Of a DNA stretch of 64,000 bases, positions 27,645 to 36,697 are shown piece by piece. The notes below the pieces were generated by a model. It was not told the origin of the DNA, ran no database searches, and saw nothing but the letters and a program-made list of their open reading frames with translations. The stretch lies in NCBI GenBank assembly GCA_963676385.2, contig CAXXMM010000009.1, positions 70,181 to 134,180 on the forward strand, written 5' to 3'. Positions within the stretch are counted from its first letter, which is position 1, and each line of letters starts with the position of its first letter. The position numbers and the translations under genes were made by a program. Source of the DNA: UBA1422 sp963676385 (GTDB lineage Bacteria; Bacillota; Clostridia; Peptostreptococcales; Anaerovoracaceae).

Positions 27645-28948
27645 TTTAGCACCTTCCTAATTTCCCCAATCATATACAGTGATCCTGTAAACAAGATGGC
27701 ATCAAATTCCGAGGATCTGGACCTTGCCAAGGCCAGTGCCTCCATTAAATCCGGAACTTCAACACATTCACATCCCCTAAGGCTTAGCCCTTTCTTCAGC
27801 TTATGAGCATCTAGTTTCCGAGGATTGTATGGTTCTGTGGCAATGAAAGAACCCGATTCGGCTGCGTAGGCAGCTAGGCAATCCAGCATGGTGTCTACCT
27901 CTTTATCTGCCAAGATGCCCACTACGTAAAGGATTTTTTTGCCATAAAAATGTCTGTCCACAGCATGAACAAGAGCTTCAACCCCTTCTCGGTTATGGGC
28001 TCCATCCAAGATGAAACAGGGATTGCTGCCAAGGACTTCAAATCTGCCCATCATTTTGGCCTTTTTGATCCCCGCGCACAACCCTTCCAGATTTATCTTT
28101 ATTATACTATTTTTGCGCAATATTTCAATAGCTGCCAATGCAGTGACCGCATTCTTCACCTGGTGTTCTCCGGCCATGGTAATCTCAATTCCATCGTATC
28201 GTATGCCGTCTATGGAAAGATTAAAGATGGTGCCCTCCCCAGTGACTCTTTCATTGGTTATTTTGAGTTTTGTAGAATCTTTCAATGGGCTTCCGTTTTC
28301 GTATGCAGTTCGTGCAATCACTTTAGCCGCTTCAGCATCCTCCACGGAAACCACCACCGGAACGCCTTCCTTGATGATTCCCGCCTTTTCGGCGGCGATG
28401 GATGCAAGAGAATTGCCCAATCTGTCCATGTGATCATGCCCTATGGAAGTGATGATGCTCACCAGCGGTTTTTTTATAATGTTGGTAGAGTCTCCCTTCC
28501 CCCCCAGTCCCACCTCAAGAATAACAAAGTCAGGGGATTTTTCTGCATAATAAACCAAGGCAATGGCCGTTACAATTTCAAATTCTGTGGGAGACTCAAG
28601 TCCTTCTGAAACCATTTGATCTGCTGCAACAATCACTTGATTTGTAACCTTGGCAAGGTCTTCTTGGGAAATCATCTCACCTGTCAATTCAATTCGCTCC
28701 CTGAATTCTTCAATGTATGGCGAAGTAAACATGCCAACAGAATATCCTGCATGCATGAGAATCTCATACAGATAACGGCAAACCGAACCCTTCCCATTGG
28801 TACCCGCAACATGAATGTAACAAAGCGAATCCTGTGGATTCCCCAACTTTTCCATGAGGCAAGTCATTCGTTGTAGTCCTAATTTGCTTCCAAACCGCTG
28901 AAATCTTTCGATTCGTATGATTGGATCTATATTTTCTTGAGAAGACAT
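27641..28948 (-). CDS. folC: Folylpolyglutamate synthase / dihydrofolate synthase
   Basis: FolC (435 aa) adds glutamates to folates. P-loop HVAGTNGKGSVC, the Mur-ligase-type KPDFVILEVGLGGKGDSTN region, and SIGHDHMDRLG match the family. The ATG at 28948 is 10 bp after valS with a weak ribosome site; upstream in-frame codons belong to a valS shadow. It joins the C1 theme of fhs/fchA/folD further along, though it is in another transcript. Confidence 0.94.
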   Translation of the reverse strand: MSSQENIDPIIRIERFQRFGSKLGLQRMTCLMEKLGNPQDSLCYIHVAGTNGKGSVCRYLYEILMHAGYSVGMFTSPYIEEFRERIELTGEMISQEDLAKVTNQVIVAADQMVSEGLESPTEFEIVTAIALVYYAEKSPDFVILEVGLGGKGDSTNIIKKPLVSIITSIGHDHMDRLGNSLASIAAEKAGIIKEGVPVVVSVEDAEAAKVIARTAYENGSPLKDSTKLKITNERVTGEGTIFNLSIDGIRYDGIEITMAGEHQVKNAVTALAAIEILRKNSIIKINLEGLCAGIKKAKMMGRFEVLGSNPCFILDGAHNREGVEALVHAVDRHFYGKKILYVVGILADKEVDTMLDCLAAYAAESGSFIATEPYNPRKLDAHKLKKGLSLRGCECVEVPDLMEALALARSRSSEFDAILFTGSLYMIGEIRKVLK

Positions 28949-28958
28949 TATTTTATTT

Positions 28959-31643
28959 CTATCCAAGTTTTTTCTCCACCGCCAACAATCGTTCTTTGAC
29001 TTTTGTAAGCATATCTTCATATTTGGCCATTTTTTCTTTTTCTTCCTGAATGACCTTCGCCGGTGCTTTGGATACAAATCCGACATTATCCAATTTCTTC
29101 TGAACCCTCATTACCTCTCCGGTAAGTTTCTCCTTTTCACGGGAGAGTCTTGCCAACTCCACATCATAATCCAAAAGTTCATCTGAAGGGATAAACAGTT
29201 CTGCCCCTTCTATCACTGCAGACATAACATCCTCCGGCAAAGAATCCTTGTTCTCAACAAAGGTAATCTCGGTAATATTAGCCATTTGTTTTATATATCG
29301 TGTGCCGGCTACAAAGGCGGGCCGAACATCCACTTTTGTAAAGACAATAATGGAGAGTTTTTTGCTAGGGGCCGCATCTGCTTCAACTCGAATTGTTCGA
29401 ATAGCTTTAATCGCCGCCATTGCCAATTCAATGACCTCTGTTTCCTCCGGAAAATTTTTGTCATCTTGATAAATCGGCCACTGAGATTCCATAAGGAATC
29501 CCTTTGTCTTGGGCAAATAACTCCAAATCTCTTCGGTAATAAACGGCATGAAGGGATGTAGCATCTTAATCAGGTCTTTTAATGCAGCAACGAGAACACT
29601 AACCGCAACTCTTTTGTCTTCCGCATCTGTGCCATAAAGCCTGCCTTTTACAAGTTCAATATACCAGTCGCAATACTCGTTCCAAATTGTCTCATATACC
29701 CGCTGTCCTGCCATTCCTAGCTCATACTTATCCATGGCATCTGTCACAGCTTTTGTCCCCTGATTGATTCGAGAAATTATCCATCGGTCTTCATCTTGAA
29801 GACTCAATTTACTTAGATTCTCTTCAATTTCCAGTTGAGGAGAAAAAGTTCCATCTTCGTTTTCCCCTCCCAGATTCATGATAACAAATCTAGATGCATT
29901 CCATAGTTTGTTGGCAAAGTTCCGTGCTGCTTCCAATTTTTCATCCTGAAAACGCATGTCATTTCCGGGGGAAATGCCAGTCATTAACATAAATCGAAGG
30001 GCATCTGCGCCCATATGATTTATCACATCCAAAGGATCAATCCCATTCCCCAAGGATTTACTCATTTTTCGGCCTTGGGCATCACGCACCAACCCATGAA
30101 CAAAAACATGATGGAACGGAGGTTCTCCTGTAATTTCCAAGGCTGAAAACACCATTCTAACTACCCAGAAGAATATAATATCATATCCGGTTACAAGTAC
30201 ATCGGTGGGATAGAAATACTTCATATCTTCTGTGTCCTCAGGCCATCCTAATGTACTGAAAGGCCAAAGACCAGAACTGAACCAGGTGTCCAGAACGTCT
30301 TCATCTTGACGAATGTTGGTGCTTCCACACTTGGGACATTTGTCCGGCATTTTCCGGGCTACCATGATTTCACCGCATTCATCGCAATAGTATGCCGGGA
30401 TCCGATGCCCCCACCATAGTTGTCTGGAAATGCACCAGTCTCTAATATTTTCTAACCAATGGAGATATATTTTCTCAAAGCGTTGAGGAACATGTTCCAA
30501 CGTTCCGTTTTTTGCGGCCTCCATGGCGGGAATTGCCAAGGATTCCATGTCAACAAACCACTGGTCCGAAAGCATTGGCTCTACAATTGTAGAACACCGA
30601 TAGCATTCTCCTAAAGGGATTTCCTTTTCCTCAGTCTTGACCAAATAGCCTGCTTGATCCAAATCAGCAATCCATTCTTTTCGGCATTGGAAACGATCCA
30701 GCCCTTCATATTTTCCGGCCAAGCTGTTCATTTTCGCATCCTTGTCAATGCAGGAGAGCCTTGGTAATCCATGACGTTCTCCAACTTCAAAGTCATTTTG
30801 ATCATGGGCTGGGGTAATCTTAACTGCTCCGGTACCTTTTTGGGGATCCGGATATGAATCTGCAATAACAGGGATCTCCCGTCCAACCAATGGCAAAATC
30901 ACATTTTTTCCCACCATTGCCTTATATCTTTCATCGTCAGGGTGAACCGCAATGGCCACATCCCCAAACATGGTCTCCGGCCTAGAAGTGGCTACCACAA
31001 TGCCTTCTCCGCCGTCAACGGCTGGATATTTGAAGTACCAGTACTTTCCGGCTTTATCTTGATGTTCCACTTCTGCATCAGAAAGGGAGGTTCCACAGGT
31101 GGGGCACCAGTTGATTAATCGATTTCCCCGATAGATTAGTCCCTTTTCGTACAGCCGAATGAAGAATTCAGTCACTGCTTTGTTACAACCTTCATCCATG
31201 GTAAACCGCTCTCTGGACCAGTCACAGGAGTCCCCCAGCTTTCGGCACTGGGCGGTTATTTTCCCGCCATATAGTTTTTTCCAGGCCCATGCCCGTTCCA
31301 AAAAGGCTTCCCGTCCGATTTCTTCTTTCTCCATCCCTTCTTCGTTTCGAAGTTTCTCAACCACCTTGACTTCCGTGGCAATACTGGCATGATCGCTTCC
31401 CGGAAGCCATAAGGCAGAGAATCCCTGCATTCTTTTCCATCTGGTCAAGACATCCTGTAGGGTTTGGTCCAAAGCATGTCCCATGTGCAACTGTCCTGTA
31501 ATATTGGGAGGGGGCATCACAATGGTAAAGGGCTTTTTGTTGGCATCACGTTGTGCAATAAACGCCCCGCTGTTCTCCCATTCCGCATAGATTCGGTCTT
31601 CAAACTCTTTGGGGTTATAAGTTTTAGCCAGATTTTTTTTCAT
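28959..31643 (-). CDS. valS: Valyl-tRNA synthetase
   Basis: ValS (894 aa) charges tRNA-Val. Class I signatures: HMGH (53-56, the HIGH box) and KMSKS near 525-529; CP1 editing domain between; Zn-type CxxC pairs (WCPTCGT, YCDECGE, KCPKCGS); C-terminal coiled-coil arm (LSREKEKLTGEVMRVQKKL). The ATG at 31643 has AAGGAGA. Expression is probably set by the T-box leader at 31722-31961. Intact over 2.7 kb. Confidence 0.98.
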   Translation of the reverse strand: MKKNLAKTYNPKEFEDRIYAEWENSGAFIAQRDANKKPFTIVMPPPNITGQLHMGHALDQTLQDVLTRWKRMQGFSALWLPGSDHASIATEVKVVEKLRNEEGMEKEEIGREAFLERAWAWKKLYGGKITAQCRKLGDSCDWSRERFTMDEGCNKAVTEFFIRLYEKGLIYRGNRLINWCPTCGTSLSDAEVEHQDKAGKYWYFKYPAVDGGEGIVVATSRPETMFGDVAIAVHPDDERYKAMVGKNVILPLVGREIPVIADSYPDPQKGTGAVKITPAHDQNDFEVGERHGLPRLSCIDKDAKMNSLAGKYEGLDRFQCRKEWIADLDQAGYLVKTEEKEIPLGECYRCSTIVEPMLSDQWFVDMESLAIPAMEAAKNGTLEHVPQRFEKIYLHWLENIRDWCISRQLWWGHRIPAYYCDECGEIMVARKMPDKCPKCGSTNIRQDEDVLDTWFSSGLWPFSTLGWPEDTEDMKYFYPTDVLVTGYDIIFFWVVRMVFSALEITGEPPFHHVFVHGLVRDAQGRKMSKSLGNGIDPLDVINHMGADALRFMLMTGISPGNDMRFQDEKLEAARNFANKLWNASRFVIMNLGGENEDGTFSPQLEIEENLSKLSLQDEDRWIISRINQGTKAVTDAMDKYELGMAGQRVYETIWNEYCDWYIELVKGRLYGTDAEDKRVAVSVLVAALKDLIKMLHPFMPFITEEIWSYLPKTKGFLMESQWPIYQDDKNFPEETEVIELAMAAIKAIRTIRVEADAAPSKKLSIIVFTKVDVRPAFVAGTRYIKQMANITEITFVENKDSLPEDVMSAVIEGAELFIPSDELLDYDVELARLSREKEKLTGEVMRVQKKLDNVGFVSKAPAKVIQEEKEKMAKYEDMLTKVKERLLAVEKKLG

Positions 31644-31721
31644 GCTGGTTCTCCTTTCGCTTCCCTTCCATAAATTTGGCTTTACCAATGGGAAGGTCCT
31701 TTTCAATTCTCCGAGGTCTGG

Positions 31722-31961
31722 TATTAAAAATCCGCCCCTCGTCGCCGTCAGGCAAAAACTAAAGGACGGATATAGTTCCGCGGTACCACCTTTATTCTAT
31801 GGGAATCCCCCACAGCACTCATTATAACCTTTGACTCAAAAGCAACCTTCAGGAAACGCGTTTCTCAGGAACCTTCCAGCCGGTCCTCCCGGGTTCCATT
31901 CTCTGTTGAGGCCTATTGCCCTACTCCTCTTCATCACAGTCAATATATGGTTGTACGTTGT
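31722..31961 (-). ncRNA. T-box riboswitch leader of valS
   Basis: On the minus strand the leader holds the conserved T-box GGTGGTACCGCG (31779-31790), which pairs with the uncharged tRNA acceptor end and forms the antiterminator. It is followed by a terminator stem ATCCGTCC / GGGGCGGAT (one G-U pair) and TTTTT (about 31726-31772). Stem I starts after GAGGAGTAGGGCAAT. I could not fix the specifier triplet with certainty. Expected sense: uncharged tRNA-Val turns valS on. Confidence 0.9.
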
Positions 31962-31990
31962 ATTATAGTTGATTTATGGAAGTCGGTCAA
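31962..31990 (-). promoter_or_regulatory. Promoter of the valS T-box leader
   Basis: On the minus strand, -35 TTGACC (31985-31990), a 17-base spacer and a perfect -10 TATAAT (31962-31967). It lies just past the stop of the YtvI-like gene. Confidence 0.85.
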
Positions 31991-31995
31991 GGTTT

Positions 31996-33096
31996 CTATT
32001 TGAATATATGAATGACACCTTTACTATTTAGATGCATTACCAGAGAAAGGCCAATGGGGAGTCCAAACAGTCCAATCACTCCAAATAGTTGGGCACCCAC
32101 AAAGATGCACATTAGGGTAACCAACGGGTGAAGTCCTAATCGCGGTCCCACTAATTTGGGTTCAATAATATTACGGATTATTGTAACAAAAACATACAGC
32201 CCAAATATAGAAAAAGCAAATTTGTAATCTGTCTGTATCAGCGCAATGATGGTCCAGGGAATCATGATACCCCCGGTTCCGAATATAGGTAGAATGTCAA
32301 AGGCGGCAATCCCAATGCCCACTAAAATAGCATTGTCCACTCCTATAACGGTCATCCCTATGGACAGTTCAATGGCAGTTACGCTCATGATGATGCCGTA
32401 CGCCTTAAGCACTTTTAAAACTGTGCCTGTTAGATATCCTTTGATGTGATGCATCAATTCTTTTTTTTGTGGCGAAATTTGTCGACTGACAAATCCTGTA
32501 AACCGATCAAAGTCCATGGCAGCAAAGAAGGTAGAAATCACCATCAATAAAATCTTGATGACCATTACAGGGACAGAAGTGACCAAGTTTGAAATCCAAG
32601 TAAGCATCCATCCCGAGAAATTTCCCAGCATGGCTCCCACAGATTTAAGCAGTTGATCATAAAGTCCGTTAAGGCTGTCCACCAAATTAGGATCCATCAA
32701 TGCCACCCCTCGCTGAACACTCTCGTATATTTTGTTCAAAAGTGGCTGGAACTGGGTTTCATAAAGCCCCGGTATATTGGTAACAAAATCTGCCAGACGG
32801 GCAACCGCACCAATGCCAAGAAAAGTCAGTAAGACACCGATGGTGGAATAAAATATCAACACATACAGCGCACATAATGGTTTGATGGGAATCCGAACTT
32901 TGCGAACCGTTTTTTCTGCAAGTTTCCGAACAATCGCCGCAAATAAAAAGGCGAATATAAAGGGGGAAATAAGCCCCAAACCATAATATAAAACAAGGAA
33001 AATAAGTCCTGCCCATAATCCATAATACAAGGCACGGATGACAAAATCCTTCTTTGGGCCCAGGTTATGGTCGACCTTTTCCTCCAATTGGTTCAA
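31996..33096 (-). CDS. AI-2E-family transporter, YtvI-like membrane protein
   Basis: 366 aa with about eight membrane segments and the PerM/AI-2E-family C-terminal blocks (IGVDNAILVGIGIAAFDILPIFGTGG as two segments, IEPKLVGPRLGLHPLVTL). Length and topology resemble sporulation protein YtvI of Bacillota; an efflux role is also possible. No ATG has a good ribosome site; TTG at 33096 has AAAGGAG 7 bases upstream, so I start there. Downstream of galE, before the valS promoter. Confidence 0.82.
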   Translation of the reverse strand: MNQLEEKVDHNLGPKKDFVIRALYYGLWAGLIFLVLYYGLGLISPFIFAFLFAAIVRKLAEKTVRKVRIPIKPLCALYVLIFYSTIGVLLTFLGIGAVARLADFVTNIPGLYETQFQPLLNKIYESVQRGVALMDPNLVDSLNGLYDQLLKSVGAMLGNFSGWMLTWISNLVTSVPVMVIKILLMVISTFFAAMDFDRFTGFVSRQISPQKKELMHHIKGYLTGTVLKVLKAYGIIMSVTAIELSIGMTVIGVDNAILVGIGIAAFDILPIFGTGGIMIPWTIIALIQTDYKFAFSIFGLYVFVTIIRNIIEPKLVGPRLGLHPLVTLMCIFVGAQLFGVIGLFGLPIGLSLVMHLNSKGVIHIFK

Positions 33097-33221
33097 AATA
33101 ACACTCCTTTGATGGTATGCAGTGCAACAAAATGTTGATGACAAGTATATTGTAATGCATTTTTGCGGGAATAAAAACAGATTTCCCAGAATACTTTAAT
33201 GTTCTTAAAATATCTTACCGA

Positions 33222-34220
33222 TTATATTTTGCCTAGCCTCTGATAATAGTTCCAAGCATCCTGACACATATCCTCCAAGGTAAGCTCCGCTTTCCAGTTT
33301 AACTGGGCTTCAGCTTTTTTGGTTGACGCATAACAAATGGGGATATCCCCCTCTCGTCTGGTTCCAATATCATATGGGATGGAGACCCCAGTGACATTTT
33401 CAAAAGCCCGAACTACTTCCAGAACACTAAAACCCTTACCTGTCCCCAAATTATAGATGGAAACCCCGGGCATTATGTGGTTTAATGCTGCCAAATGACC
33501 ATTGGCCAAATCGCATACATGAATATAATCTCTAACACCGGTTCCATCCGGGGTTGGATAGTCATTTCCAAATATGTTTAATTGCTCCAACTCTCCTGCT
33601 GCAACTTTTTGAATGTATGGCATCAAATTGTTGGGAATTCCTGTGGGATTTTCTCCCAGCAGACCACTGGGATCCGCACCTGCAGGGTTAAAATACCGAA
33701 GCAAGGAGATTTCCCAAGCAGCATCCTTGCTGCTAAGATCTCTCAACATTTTTTCAATGGCCAGTTTGGTCTTCCCGTAAGGATTGGTGGCTCCAAGGGG
33801 CGCCTCTTCATCAATGGGAACAATTTCCGGATTCCCATACACCGTGGCGGAGGAGCTGAAAACAATTCGCTTGACCTGATGCCGTTTCATGGCATCCAAA
33901 AGGTTAGTAGTACCCCCAACATTATTTTCAAAATATAGTTTGGGACGTTTCATGGATTCCCCAACAGCCTTCAGCCCAGCAAAGTGTATCACACCTTCAA
34001 CGTCAAATTCCATAAAGGTCTGCTCAATGTCCCCAGGGTTTCTAAGATCACCAAGAATAAAGGGGACTTCTTTTCCTACCAACTTCTCCAAATTTCCTAC
34101 CACATCTAAAGAGGAGTTAGACAGATTATCAAGGAGCACCACATCTATGCCTGCTTTGATTAGAGCAGCTGCTGTGTGGCTACCAATGTAGCCGGTACCG
34201 CCTGTGAGTAGAATCGCCAT
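33222..34220 (-). CDS. galE: UDP-glucose 4-epimerase
   Basis: GalE (332 aa) interconverts UDP-glucose and UDP-galactose. SDR motifs: TGGTGYIGSH at the N-terminus, SSSATVYG and YGKTKLAIE (catalytic Tyr/Lys), and the substrate loop NPAGADPSG. The ATG at 34220 follows GGAGGAAGAGG. A TATAAT lies about 45 bases upstream with a poor -35. No other galactose genes are near; it likely serves cell-wall or exopolysaccharide sugar supply. Confidence 0.94.
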   Translation of the reverse strand: MAILLTGGTGYIGSHTAAALIKAGIDVVLLDNLSNSSLDVVGNLEKLVGKEVPFILGDLRNPGDIEQTFMEFDVEGVIHFAGLKAVGESMKRPKLYFENNVGGTTNLLDAMKRHQVKRIVFSSSATVYGNPEIVPIDEEAPLGATNPYGKTKLAIEKMLRDLSSKDAAWEISLLRYFNPAGADPSGLLGENPTGIPNNLMPYIQKVAAGELEQLNIFGNDYPTPDGTGVRDYIHVCDLANGHLAALNHIMPGVSIYNLGTGKGFSVLEVVRAFENVTGVSIPYDIGTRREGDIPICYASTKKAEAQLNWKAELTLEDMCQDAWNYYQRLGKI

Positions 34221-34312
34221 CCTCTTCCTCCATTCTGGGTTTAATTTATACCTATTAATATTATATAACATACCCTCCCTGAATTGCACCAAAAAATTAT
34301 TCCCAGTAGAGA

Positions 34313-34340
34313 TTTTAAAAAACCACCTCTGCAGGGTGGT
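34313..34340 (-). terminator. Rho-independent terminator after the LUD gene
   Basis: Stem ACCACC (34322-34327) / GGTGGT (34335-34340) with a 7-base loop, followed on the minus strand by TTTTTTAAAA. It lies 15 bp past the LUD-protein stop and closes the arsR-led operon. Confidence 0.8.
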
Positions 34341-34354
34341 CTTTTATCTTTTTC

Positions 34355-34972
34355 TTAATATCCCCATTTCCCTTCCACAATAATCACATGCAACCTATCC
34401 GGATCAAATTGTCTGGTTATCATAACGAAGTCATTGCAAATCCGGTCTTTAGCGTTACAGTCTGTGCAACTGCCTGTAGGGACGCATGGGGTATCTCGCC
34501 CCAGTCTTTTAGCATCCAAAGGGGCAGCGACTTGTCTGACTCTTTCCATTCCCTCCGCCTCATTTTTGCTAATTTTGTTGGTACCAACAACCAAAATCAC
34601 TTTAGGTGGACCATAAATCATAGGCGCAACCCGGCTGCCGTTGCCATCAATATTAATAATCTTTCCATCTGATGTAACAGCGTTTGCACCGCTAACAAAA
34701 ACATCCGCCCTAAAATTCTGTAAATAAATCTCCCGTTTGTCTCTCCCTGAAAGGGAGGGTTGCTGTTTGTCTAAAAAATCTATTTTTCGGTCTCTTAGAT
34801 AATCAAAAACCCCTAGCTCCTCTAAGGTCATGGAGTCTCCCGTTCCAACAGTACTCCCGTCAGGAATCAAGTGATTTAATAGTTCAAAAAGGGTCTCTGC
34901 CGTTTCCGCGTAGTGCCCCTTCATATTGTGTCGGGCGAGATTTTTCATTGTATTCAAAATGTTTGAATCCAT
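34355..34972 (-). CDS. LUD-domain (DUF162) protein
   Basis: 205 aa of the lactate-utilisation LUD fold (LutC/YkgG-related): GSTVGTGDSMTLEELG, VSGANAVTSDGKIINIDGNG, ILVVGTNKI, and a late Cys set (GSCTDCNAKDRICND). Stand-alone LUD proteins are common in anaerobes and their exact role is unknown. It follows larC by 15 bp, so a link to a nickel-pincer or lactate/2-hydroxyacid function is possible but unproven. No lutA/lutB partner in the window. Confidence 0.85.
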   Translation of the reverse strand: MDSNILNTMKNLARHNMKGHYAETAETLFELLNHLIPDGSTVGTGDSMTLEELGVFDYLRDRKIDFLDKQQPSLSGRDKREIYLQNFRADVFVSGANAVTSDGKIINIDGNGSRVAPMIYGPPKVILVVGTNKISKNEAEGMERVRQVAAPLDAKRLGRDTPCVPTGSCTDCNAKDRICNDFVMITRQFDPDRLHVIIVEGKWGY

Positions 34973-34987
34973 GGAGTCCTCCTAACC

Positions 34988-35690
34988 CTATTTTTGAGAT
35001 TGAATTCGATACAGTTTCATGCCTTCGCAGAAACGCTTCCGGGAAGATTCTTGCTCCATTGTTCTGGTGCCAACTGCCATCACCGTGTCAAGTACAAGCC
35101 ATTCATCTGTGACTTCGTCCATAAATTCTGCGCCCAACCCAATCAGTGCTGCAAGTCCGGTGGGAGTCACCCTTTCCATTTTCACGTCATCACAAACAAA
35201 TTGAAGTTGACATTGTTTCATCATGGCCTTGACCGCCGGCACGGGGACAGAAATTTCACCGTGACTGCACATCACAGTGCCCCACCCCATCATGAATGGT
35301 GGAACAGAAAACATATTCCGGATCCAGTTTGTGAATTGCCGCAGCAATTCCAACCATATTCTCAATGGCTTGGTTCCTTCCCACTTCATGAAAATGGACG
35401 GTATCCAGAGTTTCCTTATGAACTTCAGCTTCCGCTTTTGCCAAGGCTGTATAAATATTCAGTACAATCGCTTTTACTGGATCTTCAAGTTGACTTTCAC
35501 CAATAAGGGCCTCAATTTCCCGAAAGCTACGGTGGTGATGACCATGAGCAGGCTTGTCATCCCTTGAAAATATACTGGCTTGCTGCCCTTCCACATAGTC
35601 AGAATCTCCACATAAGGAAGTCAATCCCCGGCATAGCATATCCCCGCTTACACCATGGGTACAATCAATGTATATAGCTATTTTTTGCAT
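34988..35690 (-). CDS. larC: LarC-like nickel-insertion protein, short (one apparent frameshift)
   Basis: Matches the first (LarC1) domain of LarC, which inserts Ni in nickel-pincer cofactor synthesis: IDCTHGVSGDML, the HGHHHRSF segment, VHFHEVG, then in another frame VMCSHGEISVPVPAV, VTPTGLAAL and AVGTRT. Removing one G from the GATGGGGTGGGG region (35280-35288) restores 233 aa. It ends soon after AVGTRT, so the second (LarC2) domain is missing. The known programmed frameshift in Lactobacillus LarC joins LarC1 to LarC2; this shift lies inside LarC1 and is probably a sequence error. larB is 2.5 kb away; no larA or larE seen. Confidence 0.8.
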
Positions 35691-36001
35691 CCGCAATCCA
35701 CATTTCCCTTCAGTATTTCTTTCCAATCATCAATCACATCATGCGTCCAACAGTCATCGGCTCCTGCCGCTTCCCGCATAGTCAATGCCAAAATATAAGT
35801 AAGTTCTTCAACCGTGGCTCCTGCCTCTAACGCTCCCTTAAAATGCTTTAAAACGCAAGGTTTTGATCTACCTTTGATGGACAACGCAAAACAGATGAAT
35901 TGATAGGTTTTTTCATCAATATGTCTTTTCTCAGCATATAATGCATCTAGTTCATCAAGTTTTTCAGCAAACTCCGGAAAAAATTCTTCTAACATTCTCA
36001 T
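35678..36001 (-). CDS. Carboxymuconolactone decarboxylase (CMD/AhpD)-family protein
   Basis: 107 aa with the CMD helical core (FICFALSIKGRSKPCVLKH..., ALEAGATVEELTYILALT). The family's usual CxxC is replaced by a single Cys in PCVLKH; further Cys occur in DDCWTHD and at the end (VDCGCKK). The start (36001) has GAGGG 7 bases upstream. It overlaps larC by 13 bp and follows the thioredoxin gene closely. Probably a small redox protein; substrate unknown. Confidence 0.8.
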   Translation of the reverse strand: MRMLEEFFPEFAEKLDELDALYAEKRHIDEKTYQFICFALSIKGRSKPCVLKHFKGALEAGATVEELTYILALTMREAAGADDCWTHDVIDDWKEILKGNVDCGCKK

Positions 36002-36011
36002 TTCATTTCCC

Positions 36012-36245
36012 TCACTTTTCCAACAAAGCAACCACTTCTGATACAGACAAAATTTTGCCTGCAGACACAACTTTTTCATTGATTACAAGCGCCGGAGTTC
36101 TCATCACCCCATACCCAACAATCTCGGTGATATCCCTCACATGATCAACTGTTGCGTCTAATCCCAATTTTTCAATTGCTGCATCCACATTTTTTTCTAG
36201 GCTATTACATTTTGAACACCCAGTTCCCAAAATTTTAATTACCAT
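36012..36245 (-). CDS. Small thioredoxin-like disulfide protein
   Basis: 77 aa of the TM0996/MTH895 family (small redox-active disulfide protein): MVIKILGTGCSKCNSLEKN with the CxxC active site at the N-terminus, RTPALVINEKVVSAGK with the cis-Pro, and a short C-terminal helix. Such proteins often sit next to DUF318 permeases, as here. Role in reducing a metal or metalloid substrate is inferred from context. Confidence 0.88.
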   Translation of the reverse strand: MVIKILGTGCSKCNSLEKNVDAAIEKLGLDATVDHVRDITEIVGYGVMRTPALVINEKVVSAGKILSVSEVVALLEK

Positions 36246-36393
36246 TTTATCCTCCTGCTATTGTATATAACTATTATAGTCATGCCTCATGACTCAATCA
36301 ATGTAAACCTATACTTGTTCAGCCATTTACACTTCTACACCAAGCCGAAACGGCTCTTATTTTATTGCCTGCTAGTCCGCTCCGTGAGTTATC

Positions 36394-36657
36394 TCAACAA
36401 CAATTTGAATTTTCCCCACATCCACAAGCACAATTACATTGACTACTTACCTCTTTTCCCGTATCTCCGACATATTCAATGGCAGATGCCGGGCACCGAG
36501 CTTGACATCCTTTGCAACCGTATCCACATCCTTCCGGATTGATTACTATCGGACTGTCCGTTCCTTTTTCGTAGACCCCATTGGGGCACATCTCAATGCA
36601 AGCACCACACTGAATGCAATTTTCAATGTTAATGACCGGATACCATTCTTTTGACAT
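36394..36657 (-). CDS. 2[4Fe-4S] ferredoxin-like protein with Cys-rich tail
   Basis: 87 aa. The first cluster motif is CIQCGACIEMCP; the second is atypical (CGYGCKGCQARCP). The C-terminus is CNCACGCGENSNCC, six Cys in 14 residues, likely a soft-metal-binding tail. The start at 36657 (MSKEWYP) fits better than 36684. The 148 bp to the thioredoxin gene hold no clear element. In the arsR-permease operon. Confidence 0.85.
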   Translation of the reverse strand: MSKEWYPVINIENCIQCGACIEMCPNGVYEKGTDSPIVINPEGCGYGCKGCQARCPASAIEYVGDTGKEVSSQCNCACGCGENSNCC

Positions 36658-36697
36658 ATTATCTCCCTTCGATTTCACAACCAAACATTACAATAAT

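Noticed and set aside
35280..35288. Programmed ribosomal frameshift in larC, as known for Lactobacillus LarC1/LarC2
   Set aside because: The shift lies within the LarC1 domain, no LarC2 follows, and many neighbouring genes have similar homopolymer shifts.
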